Assembly: GCF_003287955.1 (NCBI RefSeq)
Contig: NZ_QMKP01000005.1
Location: 1 to 64,000 of the forward strand
Reading direction: 5' to 3'
Length of the DNA: 64,000 nt
Source: Arthrobacter sp. AQ5-06
GTDB lineage: Bacteria > Actinomycetota > Actinomycetes > Actinomycetales > Micrococcaceae
Below, one piece after another: positions 15,226 to 23,301 of the stretch. The notes under the pieces were generated by a model. The model had not been told where the DNA came from and searched no databases. It saw only the letters and a list, made by a program, of their open reading frames with translations. Position 1 is the first letter of the stretch, and each line of letters opens with the position of its first letter. Both the position numbers and the translations under genes were made by a program.

Positions 15226-18009
15226 CTACGAAGGCACCACAGTACCGGCGCCGCCGTCGACCGTTATTTCCTGCCCGGTGGAGAGCCGAAGCGTGGCGTC
15301 CGGGACGCCCACGACCGCCGGGATGCCGTACTCCCTGGCTACCACGGCCCCGTGGGAATTGGGCCCGCCCATCTCCATCACAAGTCCGCCCGCGGTGAGG
15401 AACAACGGTGTCCAGCCGGGGTCCGTGGACGGCGCCACCAGGATTTCTCCCGGTTCCAGGTGCGCGCCCACCGGGTCGAGGATCACGCGGGCAGTCGCCG
15501 TGACAACACCGGCCGACGCCGGGCTCCCGGTCAGTGCGCCGGGCACGGTGGATGCCGCCGCAGCGTCGCCGGCTGGTATGGCTTCCGGTTCCGTGCCGTC
15601 TGACAGCAGCACCCGGGGCACGTGGCGCCGTTCGAGTTCCAGGGCGTAGTCCGCGCGCCGCCGCTCTACCAGGTCGCGGAGGTCAGCTGTCCCCGTTCCG
15701 GAATTGAAACCGGCCCTGGCTTCGTCCAGATCCAGGAAAAAGATGTCATCCGCCTCGGCTACCGCCCCGGAAGCGGCCAGCGCTGTACCGGCCAGGGTCA
15801 GTTGTTTCCGCACTTCGGCGAGGCCCACCACCAGCTGATACTTGGGCAGTTCGCGTAATCCGGCGAAAAGTCGCGCCCGCCGCAGCGCCGCCCGGACCAC
15901 CGTCCCGCGCAGCCGGCCGCGGCTCCGCGCCTCCGCCACGAGGCGGTCAACGCAGGCTTCGGCTTCTTCTGCGGCGTTGCTGAATTGGGCATCGGGCGCC
16001 AGCGCGGAACCCTTGAGCCGGAGATAGTTGGCCAGGACACCCAGGATGTGGGTGGGGTCATCGGACCAGCGCGGCATTCCGACGTCGATCTCGGCCACGG
16101 CGCGGTGCCCGTACTGGCCCAGAAACCGCGCCAGCCCGGACTGCAGCACGGCGGGCAGTTGGCCCGTGCGGAACTCTTTGGCCAGCTCGGCGGGTTTCCG
16201 GTCCGTCACGGCGGCGCGGGAACCGCCGTCGTTCCTAATCACCTGGGCGAGGCGCCACAGCTCCAGGTCCATCTCGGTGGTGACGTTGTTAGGCAGCCCG
16301 CGGAGCACAACCTGCAGGTCATCCCGCCGCCCGCCGCCCAGCAGCCTTCCGGCGAGTGCCAGCGCAGCGAAACCGAGCGCCGGGAGCGGCAGGATGGACG
16401 GCACCACCGAGAAGATGCGCGTGCCGAGCAGGTGTTCGGCGTGGTCCAGGCGCTGCAGCGGGGTGAGGCCGGCGGGCGGTTCGAGGGAGTCGGCGAACTC
16501 GCGCGCCCGCCGGTTGGTCCGGCGGAGGGCCGCGTCCGGGCGGAAGGCGGCCCGGAGCAGCGTCTCCGGAACCCTGGCATGCACGGCTGCAGGGACGACG
16601 TGCCGCAGAAAGCCCAGCGGCGTCCGGCGGGTCACGGAAAACCGCGGGTCCTGAAAGACCCTGCGCAGCACCGTGGCCGAGCGTGCTTCCATCACGTCAA
16701 AGACCCGGGGAACGATCCGCCGGCCGGTGGTGCTGCGGGCCACGGCGGTCAGGTCGAAGTAGATGCGCTGGGCCGCCACGGCATACGGCGACGGACCCTT
16801 GCGGGGCTCGGGCACACCGAACTGGGCCGCGCGGGCCACCGAGGAGGCAATGAGGCGGAAGGCTGACAGGCCCATGGGAGTGATGGGGCGGGTCAGGCCC
16901 TGTGCCAGGCTGAAGCAAAGATAGACGCGCGTGCCCTCCCCGTCGGACGCCCGCTTCGGGACGGGGAACAGCGTGGTGATGGGCCGCGACTGTGTCAGCC
17001 AGAGGCGCCCGTCGCCGGCGATGGCCCATTCAATATCCTGCGGCGAGCCAAAGTGATCCTCCACCCGGCGGCCCAGGGCAGCCAGTTCGGCGGCCTGCTT
17101 GTCCGACAGGCAGGCCGCGGCCCCGCCATTGCTGATGGCCAGCGTCCGGGTGCCGCCGCCGGGGATCGGCCGGACCGCGATGCGTTTGTCCCCAAGCCGG
17201 CGTTCCAGCACGCGCCCGGTGAGTGGGTCAACGACGAAATGGTCCGGGTTCACCGCCCCGGACACCACAGCCTCCCCCAGCCCCGGGCTGGCATCGATCA
17301 CGGCCTGGTGGCGGCGGCCCGTCAGCGGGTTGGCGGTAAAGAGCACACCGGCGGCGGTGGCATCCACCATCCGCTGGACTACCACGGCGAGCGCCACCGC
17401 GGCCGGGTCGATCCCCCGGCTTGCCCGGTAGCTGACGGCCCGGTCGGTCCAGAGTGAGGCCCAGCAGTCACGCACGGCTTCCACGACGGCTGCAGACCCC
17501 ACCACGTTAAGGTAGGTGTCCTGCTGGCCGGCGAAGCTCGCTGACGGAAGATCTTCCGCAGTGGCCGAGGACCTGACGGCTACCGGAACGTTGTCTCCCA
17601 GGGCTGCATATGCCTGTTCGACGGCGGCGGCTATCGCGCTGGGGACCGGGGCCTTTCGGATTAGTTCCCGGGCCCGGGACGCCAGTGCAGCCAAGGCGGG
17701 GAGATCGCCGTCGGGCGTTGCTTGAAGAGTCTCATGGACCAGGGCGAGCGGGCCGCCCCTTCGATGCGCATCCACGCCGGTGTAACCGTCCGCGGGGGCC
17801 TCGACCGCGGTGACATGGCCCGCGGCCGCCTGGCCTGTGGCCTCGCGGTAGGCCTCCGTAGTGAGGCAGAAGCCGTCCGGCACGGGCAGGCCAGCGGCGA
17901 GCAACTCCCCCAGGTTGGCCGCTTTACCACCCACCAGGGGAACCATTGCTGCCGTGACTGCCTCCAATCCGAGGATGGGAGGTGTGCTGCCGATGTCAGG
18001 CATTTTCAT
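15226..18009 (-). CDS. PEP synthase/rifampicin phosphotransferase-like protein
   Basis: 927 residues in three parts. An N-terminal ATP-grasp PPDK/PEPS domain (about 15-345) has VGGKAANLGELLAAGLPVP, VAVRSSATAEDLPSASFAGQ and DIEWAIAGDGRLWLTQSRP. A helical middle domain runs about 360-800. A C-terminal swivelling His domain has GGPNSHGAVVAREYGIPAVVG, with His as the phosphate carrier. The order and lack of a PEP-binding TIM barrel match rifampicin phosphotransferase (about 867 residues) rather than true PEP synthase. No rifamycin-associated element is seen upstream. It lies 24 bp after a tandem Usp gene and is probably cotranscribed, hinting at a stress role. Resistance is not proven. Confidence 0.75.
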   Translation of the reverse strand: MKMPDIGSTPPILGLEAVTAAMVPLVGGKAANLGELLAAGLPVPDGFCLTTEAYREATGQAAAGHVTAVEAPADGYTGVDAHRRGGPLALVHETLQATPDGDLPALAALASRARELIRKAPVPSAIAAAVEQAYAALGDNVPVAVRSSATAEDLPSASFAGQQDTYLNVVGSAAVVEAVRDCWASLWTDRAVSYRASRGIDPAAVALAVVVQRMVDATAAGVLFTANPLTGRRHQAVIDASPGLGEAVVSGAVNPDHFVVDPLTGRVLERRLGDKRIAVRPIPGGGTRTLAISNGGAAACLSDKQAAELAALGRRVEDHFGSPQDIEWAIAGDGRLWLTQSRPITTLFPVPKRASDGEGTRVYLCFSLAQGLTRPITPMGLSAFRLIASSVARAAQFGVPEPRKGPSPYAVAAQRIYFDLTAVARSTTGRRIVPRVFDVMEARSATVLRRVFQDPRFSVTRRTPLGFLRHVVPAAVHARVPETLLRAAFRPDAALRRTNRRAREFADSLEPPAGLTPLQRLDHAEHLLGTRIFSVVPSILPLPALGFAALALAGRLLGGGRRDDLQVVLRGLPNNVTTEMDLELWRLAQVIRNDGGSRAAVTDRKPAELAKEFRTGQLPAVLQSGLARFLGQYGHRAVAEIDVGMPRWSDDPTHILGVLANYLRLKGSALAPDAQFSNAAEEAEACVDRLVAEARSRGRLRGTVVRAALRRARLFAGLRELPKYQLVVGLAEVRKQLTLAGTALAASGAVAEADDIFFLDLDEARAGFNSGTGTADLRDLVERRRADYALELERRHVPRVLLSDGTEPEAIPAGDAAAASTVPGALTGSPASAGVVTATARVILDPVGAHLEPGEILVAPSTDPGWTPLFLTAGGLVMEMGGPNSHGAVVAREYGIPAVVGVPDATLRLSTGQEITVDGGAGTVVPS

Positions 18010-18033
18010 GCCTCCTGCTGCGAAGGTGATGGG

Positions 18034-19071
18034 TCAGGCCGCGCCGGGGATCGGTCCGAACTGCGCCCGGTCCGCCAGCCGCGGATCGTCGCGGTCCGGA
18101 ACCACCAGGACCGGGCTCTTGGCGTGGTGCAGCACGCCACCGGACGTGGAGCCCAGGAGCATGCCGGTGAACCCGCCACGGCCCCGGGTGCCCACCACCA
18201 CGAGTTCCACGTGCCGGCTGGCCTCCACCAGGACATCCACTGCCGAGCCGTCCAGCAGTTCCGACTCCACGGAAAGCGTCGGGTAGTGGCTCTTGAGCCA
18301 GGCCATCCCGGCGTCTAGTTGGATCCGGATGTCATCGAAGAGGGCTTTGCGGTCCATGGGGGCCGGAACCCAGGCCAAGGATCCGCTGAACTGCGGCACC
18401 GCACAGATCACGCGCAGGGTTGCCCCCAGCCGTTCAGCCTGGTCGGCGGCCTCCAACACGGCGATCCGCGCCTGTTCAGACCCGTCCACGCCCACCACTA
18501 CAACGTTCTCAACCTGCAGGTGCCCTGGCTTGGCCTGCTCGGCCCTGATGCGCTTGTCTTCGGTGGTTTCGCCCAGCCGGTCCGAACACACCAGCGGCAC
18601 CGTGACCGTGGGGCACTTGGCGTGTGCCGGCAGGGCGCTGCTCACCGAGCCCAGCAGGCGCCCCACAAATCCGCCACGGCCGCGGGTGCCGAACACCAAC
18701 AGATCGGCTGTCTCGGACATTTCCAGGAGCACGCCCGAGGCGTCTCCGTTCTCCACGGAGCCGTCAACCTCGATGTTGTAGCCGGAAACTTTGTCCAGCG
18801 CCTGCTTGACGATCGCTTCAGCGCCCTCGCGGATCACGGAATCATCCACGGTGGCGTACCCGCCGTCCAGCCCGGACGCCGCAAAGATCGGTACTGAATA
18901 CGCGGTGACAATATGCAAAGGCCGACGGCGGCGCTCGGCTTCCCGGGCTGCCCACACCAAAGCGCACTGGCCGTGGTCGGAACCATCCACCCCCACAACA
19001 ATCCCCACGGGAGCAGCCGAATTTCCGGCCCTGTTCTGTTCCGGATCCGGATGCAACTCATGTGCGCCCAT
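18034..19071 (-). CDS. Tandem universal stress protein (two Usp domains)
   Basis: 345 residues with two Usp folds (about 20-165 and 178-340). Each begins VVGVDGS (VGIVVGVDGSDHGQC; VVVVGVDGSEQARI) and each ends with the ATP-binding G-2x-G-9x-G-S/T motif (FGTRGRGGFVGRLLGS; VGTRGRGGFTGMLLGS). Two-domain forms are common in actinobacteria and respond to hypoxia or stationary phase. The start has a strong GAGGAGG site. The PEP-synthase/Rph-like gene follows after 24 bp. Confidence 0.92.
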   Translation of the reverse strand: MGAHELHPDPEQNRAGNSAAPVGIVVGVDGSDHGQCALVWAAREAERRRRPLHIVTAYSVPIFAASGLDGGYATVDDSVIREGAEAIVKQALDKVSGYNIEVDGSVENGDASGVLLEMSETADLLVFGTRGRGGFVGRLLGSVSSALPAHAKCPTVTVPLVCSDRLGETTEDKRIRAEQAKPGHLQVENVVVVGVDGSEQARIAVLEAADQAERLGATLRVICAVPQFSGSLAWVPAPMDRKALFDDIRIQLDAGMAWLKSHYPTLSVESELLDGSAVDVLVEASRHVELVVVGTRGRGGFTGMLLGSTSGGVLHHAKSPVLVVPDRDDPRLADRAQFGPIPGAA

Positions 19072-19481
19072 GGGGCCGCCTCCTCGCGATACTGCCTTAT
19101 GTTGCGGCTATTCTGCCAGACGCGGCGCGCTCCGCCCGCACCGGCCGCGATGTGGGCCCCGACGGGCTGGAGAACCCTGCTTCCGCTTCTCACTATTCTC
19201 GGTCCTCGGACACTTAGCAAGCGGCCGCGGGCCGCTGCATGGCCGGTTATCCACAGCCCGCGGCGAACGGAACGGGAAGCGTATTCATCGCGGAGAAGAA
19301 TGTTTGTGTTTGGGCTATCCACGGCCCTGAATGTTCTGTAGTCTTCGAGGCATTGCCGGTCCGCCGACGCCCAATTCAAGGAGCGTCCCGGGCCGGTGCT
19401 GCGGCCGGACTTTGGGGGTAACGGAACGCGTGCGGGGTGACGCCGCCTGCATCCGGAAGCCTTTGAAGGAGGAAAACTGTA
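19072..19481. other. 410-bp divergent intergenic region
   Basis: It separates the start of the tandem Usp gene (minus) from the Rossmann protein (plus) and must hold both promoters. I see no convincing ORF. A single sequence identical to a DnaA box (TTATCCACA, 19247-19255) and a similar CTATCCACGG near 19315 stand in the middle. Isolated copies do not make an origin. AAGGAGG at about 19466 is the ribosome site for the GTG start at 19482. Confidence 0.6.
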
Positions 19482-20099
19482 GTGTCAAGCATGCCTGTGA
19501 ATGGCGGGACCGAACGGACCACCACGGTGATCATCGGCACGGGGCTCTCAGGCCTGGCTGTTGGCGCAGAACTGCGCCGCCGCGGCGTAGACGCCATCGT
19601 GGTGGACGGGCTCGACATCCTCGGCGCCGGACAACCGGCCAACACCGCTTCACTGCAGCGCTGCGACGCAGCAGACTCCGACTCCCTCCGGGAACGCAAC
19701 GAGATCCTCCGCCACCTGCGCAACTACGCCGCCAGCCACCACATGGATGTCCGCAACACCACACGGGCAGTTCAGCTGACCATGGTGGGCGGGGCATTGG
19801 ACGGGTCGGCCCCGGGGTCCCCGTCCGGCCAGTGGGAAGTCCATACGCCCAACGGAATCCTGCTGGCAGACAATATTGTGCTGACCCGGTGCGCGCATAG
19901 CCAGCTGCGGCGCATGCTCAGCGACCTCGGCATCACGGTTGGCCGCAACCTGGTGGCAGCCATGCGGAAGATCGGCATCTACCTCGTGGGAGTAGGCGAG
20001 CTCATCACGCCTTCACCGAAGGAAGTCTTGCGTCAGGCGAAGACCGTTGGCCAGGCCATTTCAGCCACGGTCCACCCGGAAAGCGCCGCCGCCGTCTAG
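19482..20099 (+). CDS. Rossmann-fold FAD/NAD-binding domain protein
   Basis: 205 residues from GTG 19482, set by AAGGAGG just upstream. The N-terminus has a dinucleotide-binding beta-alpha-beta (TVIIGTGLSGLAVGAELRRRGVDAIVVDG, GxGxxG). The rest (SLRERNEILRHLRNYAASHHMDVRNTTRA, then WEVHTPNGILLADNIVLT) echoes flavoprotein monooxygenases of the CzcO/FMO type. The protein is less than half their usual length and lacks their C-terminal catalytic part. It could be an orphan redox-sensing protein or a stable remnant. Convergent with copC, overlapping by 4 nt. Confidence 0.6.
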   Translation: MSSMPVNGGTERTTTVIIGTGLSGLAVGAELRRRGVDAIVVDGLDILGAGQPANTASLQRCDAADSDSLRERNEILRHLRNYAASHHMDVRNTTRAVQLTMVGGALDGSAPGSPSGQWEVHTPNGILLADNIVLTRCAHSQLRRMLSDLGITVGRNLVAAMRKIGIYLVGVGELITPSPKEVLRQAKTVGQAISATVHPESAAAV

Positions 20100-20713
20100 G
20101 CCTGCTCGGTTTCGTCGTCGTCGCTGCCTGCGGTGAGGCGGCGCTTCGAGAGGATTCCGATGGCCACCAGCAGCCCCACGGCCACTGCAGCAAAAATCAC
20201 CAGGCTCCAGGGGAACGGTTCGGACGCGTCTTCAGCCGGCGCCGGAGCTGCCACGGTTCCCGGCTGTGCGGTTCCCATCGTGGGAATGGCGGCCGACGGC
20301 GATGCTCCCGCTGCCGTTGTTCCCGCTGCAGCGGCGGTCGCCGTAAAACCGAACGTCCCCTCGATCGGGTGGGAATCCGAGCTGACGACCCGCCAGGCCA
20401 CCGTGTATGCGCCCGCCGGAGCGCCTGCTTTGAGCTTTTGCGTAGCCGTGCTGTCCACGATCTCAACAGCGCCGTCCGCCCACTCGGCACCGGCGGAATC
20501 CTTGATGGAGAACTGTGCGCCGATGCCCAACGGGTTCTTATTGAACGTGACGGAAACCTGCTCGGGCGTCGTGGCCACCGTGTCGCCCTGCGCGGGGCTG
20601 CTGGACTCGGCGGCATCGTGTGCCGAGGCCGGAGCCGCGAATCCCAGCACCGCGGCGGCGAGAACGAAGGTTCCGAGCACAACGCTCAGCAACTGGCGGC
20701 GGATGGATCGCAT
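20096..20713 (-). CDS. copC: CopC-domain copper-binding protein with C-terminal membrane anchor
   Basis: 205 residues. A signal peptide ends in ..APASA, leaving His-Asp as the mature N-terminus (HDAAESSSPAQGD), the copper(II)-binding arrangement of CopC. The Ig-like domain (PEQVSVTFNKNPLGIG.. AYTVAWRVVSSDSHPIEGTFGF) includes the conserved D-S-H-P motif that supplies the second His. A Ser/Ala/Pro linker follows, then a membrane segment (FPWSLVIFAAVAVGLLVAIGIL) and an acidic tail. It should sit outside the membrane handling copper. No CopD partner is adjacent. Confidence 0.88.
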   Translation of the reverse strand: MRSIRRQLLSVVLGTFVLAAAVLGFAAPASAHDAAESSSPAQGDTVATTPEQVSVTFNKNPLGIGAQFSIKDSAGAEWADGAVEIVDSTATQKLKAGAPAGAYTVAWRVVSSDSHPIEGTFGFTATAAAAGTTAAGASPSAAIPTMGTAQPGTVAAPAPAEDASEPFPWSLVIFAAVAVGLLVAIGILSKRRLTAGSDDDETEQA

Positions 20714-20761
20714 GGGTGTACAGCTCCCTTGGGTTGGCGTCCTTCAAGCCTAGGCGAACTT

Positions 20762-20791
20762 CCCGGGCAACGGCCGCGCACGCTGCCCGGG
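20762..20791. terminator. Hairpin between uvrA-like gene and copC
   Basis: CCCGGGCA (20762-20769) and TGCCCGGG (20784-20791) form an 8-bp perfect stem with a 14-nt loop, just 9 bp after the end of the UvrA-like gene and upstream of copC on the same strand. There is no T-run, so its activity as a terminator is uncertain. Confidence 0.4.
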
Positions 20792-20800
20792 CATGGAATT

Positions 20801-23191
20801 TCAGCCGACGTATGCCGCGAGGTGCTTGCCGGTCAGCGTGGACTTGGCGGCCACGAGTTCGGCGGGCGTGCCCTCGAAAACGACGTTGCCGCCGTCGTGC
20901 CCTGCGCCTGGGCCGAGGTCGATGATCCAGTCGGCGTGTGCCATGACCGCCTGGTGGTGCTCGATGACGATGACGGATTTGCCGGACTCGACGAGGCGGT
21001 CAAGGAGGCCCAGCAGGTTCTCGACATCGGCGAGGTGAAGGCCGGTGGTCGGTTCGTCGAGGACGTAGACGTCACCCTTCTCGGCCATCTGCGTGGCCAG
21101 CTTGACGCGCTGCCGCTCGCCGCCGGACAACGTGGTGAGCGGCTGGCCGAGGGTCAGGTAACCGAGCCCGACGTCGACGAGCCGGTCCAGGATCGTGTGG
21201 GCCGCAGGCGTCCGGGCCACCCCTTCGCTGAAGAAGATTTCAGCCTCCGTCACGGACATGGCCAGCACCTCCGAGATGTTGCGGCCGCCCAGCGTGAATT
21301 CCAGCACGGACGCCTGGAACCGCCGGCCCTCGCAGTCCTCGCACGTGGACTCGACGGTGGCCATCACGCCCAGCTCGGTGAAAATGACGCCCGCGCCGTT
21401 GCAGGTTGGGCAGGCGCCCTCGGAGTTGGAGCTGAACAGCGCCGGCTTCACGCCGTTGGCCTTCGCGAAAGCCTTGCGGATGGGCTCGAGCAGGCCCGTG
21501 TACGTGGCAGGGTTGCTGCGGCGCGAGCCCTTGATGGCGCCCTGGTCGACTACCACCACACCGTCACGTCCTGCCACGGAACCGTGGATAAGCGAGCTCT
21601 TGCCCGAACCCGCGACACCTGTAACCACGCAGAGCACGCCGAGCGGAACGTCGACGTCGACGTCCTGGAGGTTGTGCGTGGCGGCGCCACGCACCTCGAG
21701 GACGCCGGTCGAGGTACGCACGGATCCCCTGACCTTCGCCCGGTCATCGAGGTGGCGGCCGGTGATGGTGTCGCTCCCCCGCAGCCCCTCAACACTGCCC
21801 TCGAAGCAGACGCTGCCGCCCGCGGTGCCTGCCCCGGGACCGAGGTCAACCACATGGTCGGCGATGGCGATGGTCTCGGGCTTGTGCTCGACGACGAGCA
21901 CAGTGTTGCCCTTGTCCCGCAGCTGAAGCAGCAGCTGGTTCATCCGTTCGATGTCGTGCGGATGCAGACCGATGGTGGGTTCGTCGAAGACGTAGGTGAC
22001 GTCCGTGAGGGACGAGCCCAGGTGCCGGATCATCTTGGTCCGCTGCGCCTCGCCGCCGGAGAGGGTGCCTGCCGGGCGGTCCAGCGAGAGGTAGCCCAGC
22101 CCGATTTCGGCGAAGGAATCCAGCAGGTGCCGCAGGCCCCTGAGGAGCGGCGCAACCGACGGCTCGTCGAACTCGCGGACCCACTCGGCCAGGTCGCTGA
22201 TCTGCATCTCGCAGAGATCGGCGATGTTCTTGCCCCGGATCTTCGAGGACCTGGCCTCGGGGCTGAGCCGCGTGCCCTCGCACTCGGGGCAGGCCTGGAA
22301 AGTGATGGCGCGCTCCACGAAGCGCCGCACATGTGGCTGCATCGCCTCGACGTCCTTGGACAGCATGGACTTCTGGATCTTGGGGATGATGCCCTCGAAC
22401 GTGAGGTTGATGCCCTCAACCTTGATCTTGGTGGGCTCGGAGTACAGCATCGTCTCGAGCTGCTTCTTCGTGAACGTGGCAATCGGCTTGTCCATCGGGA
22501 GGCCAACGCCCTCGAACAATCGGCCGTACCAGCCGTCCATGCTGTAGCCGGGGACGGTCAGCGCACCGTCACCGAGCGACTTGCTGTCGTCGTACAAAGC
22601 CGTGAGGTCGAAGTCGGAGACCGAGCCCATGCCCTCGCAGCGCGCACACATGCCGCCCAGGTAGACAACGTTCTGCACCACGGCCTTCTCGACCCGGCCG
22701 CCGGCCTTCTCGGTACTCATCACACCGCTGGCCTTCCGCGTCGGGACGTTGAAGGAAAACGCCGTGGGCGGCCCGACGTACGGGGTGCCCAGCCGGCTGA
22801 AGAGGATCCGGAGCATGGCATTGGCGTCCGTGGCAGTGCCCACTGTGGAACGAGGGTTCGCGCCCATCCGCTCCTGGTCAACGATGATCGCAGTGGTCAG
22901 CCCCTCGAGGTGGTCCACGTCGGGCCGCGCCAGGTTGGGCATAAACCCCTGCACAAAGGCGCTGTAGGTCTCGTTGATCATCCGCTGGGACTCCGCGGCG
23001 ATCGTCGCGAACACGAGTGAGCTCTTGCCCGATCCCGACACCCCGGTGAACACCGTCAGGCGCCGCTTGGGGATCTCGATGCTGATGTCCTTGAGGTTGT
23101 TCTCCCGGGCCCCCTGCACACTGATCAGATCGTGGCTGTCGGCGACGTGCGCCGCGGGGAGCTGCTGGTCTGTCGATGTGTCAGTAGTCAT
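20801..23191 (-). CDS. UvrA-like tandem ABC ATPase lacking the UvrB-binding domain
   Basis: 796 residues from ATG 23191 (MTTDTSTDQQ), versus about 940-960 for UvrA. Two ABC units are seen: Walker A GVSGSGKSS (about 50-58) with LSGGEAQRTK, then GVAGSGKSS with LSGGERQRVK, plus FDEPTIGLHPHD and LDEPTTGLHLAD. Zinc-type CxxC pairs are present (CARCEG, CPECEG, CPTCNG, CEDCEG). NPRSTVGTATD is kept, but the roughly 120-residue UvrB-binding insertion that normally follows the RVG segment is missing. This fits the UvrA2/DrrC class linked to tolerance of DNA-binding drugs. It is unlikely to be the main repair UvrA. Confidence 0.88.
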   Translation of the reverse strand: MTTDTSTDQQLPAAHVADSHDLISVQGARENNLKDISIEIPKRRLTVFTGVSGSGKSSLVFATIAAESQRMINETYSAFVQGFMPNLARPDVDHLEGLTTAIIVDQERMGANPRSTVGTATDANAMLRILFSRLGTPYVGPPTAFSFNVPTRKASGVMSTEKAGGRVEKAVVQNVVYLGGMCARCEGMGSVSDFDLTALYDDSKSLGDGALTVPGYSMDGWYGRLFEGVGLPMDKPIATFTKKQLETMLYSEPTKIKVEGINLTFEGIIPKIQKSMLSKDVEAMQPHVRRFVERAITFQACPECEGTRLSPEARSSKIRGKNIADLCEMQISDLAEWVREFDEPSVAPLLRGLRHLLDSFAEIGLGYLSLDRPAGTLSGGEAQRTKMIRHLGSSLTDVTYVFDEPTIGLHPHDIERMNQLLLQLRDKGNTVLVVEHKPETIAIADHVVDLGPGAGTAGGSVCFEGSVEGLRGSDTITGRHLDDRAKVRGSVRTSTGVLEVRGAATHNLQDVDVDVPLGVLCVVTGVAGSGKSSLIHGSVAGRDGVVVVDQGAIKGSRRSNPATYTGLLEPIRKAFAKANGVKPALFSSNSEGACPTCNGAGVIFTELGVMATVESTCEDCEGRRFQASVLEFTLGGRNISEVLAMSVTEAEIFFSEGVARTPAAHTILDRLVDVGLGYLTLGQPLTTLSGGERQRVKLATQMAEKGDVYVLDEPTTGLHLADVENLLGLLDRLVESGKSVIVIEHHQAVMAHADWIIDLGPGAGHDGGNVVFEGTPAELVAAKSTLTGKHLAAYVG

Positions 23192-23301
23192 GGTGTCTCC
23201 AACATTCGCTCGGCATTGTGGGGTTCCTGACAGACATTCTAGGCGCGGCCCCCCCAGCCCTCTAGGATCAAGTAACCCCAACAACACATCCCGGAGGACT
23301 A

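Noticed and set aside
18010..18040. Rifamycin-associated element before the Rph-like gene
   Set aside because: Only 24 bp separate it from the Usp gene and no such palindrome is present there.
19247..19255. DnaA box suggesting a replication origin
   Set aside because: A single TTATCCACA with one weak relative, no cluster, and no dnaA/dnaN/gyrB nearby.
20369..23020. An 883-codon open frame on the plus strand opposite the UvrA-like gene
   Set aside because: It is the mirror of a strongly conserved ABC ATPase, has low-complexity Arg/Gly/His composition and no recognisable domain; long antisense frames are common at this GC content.
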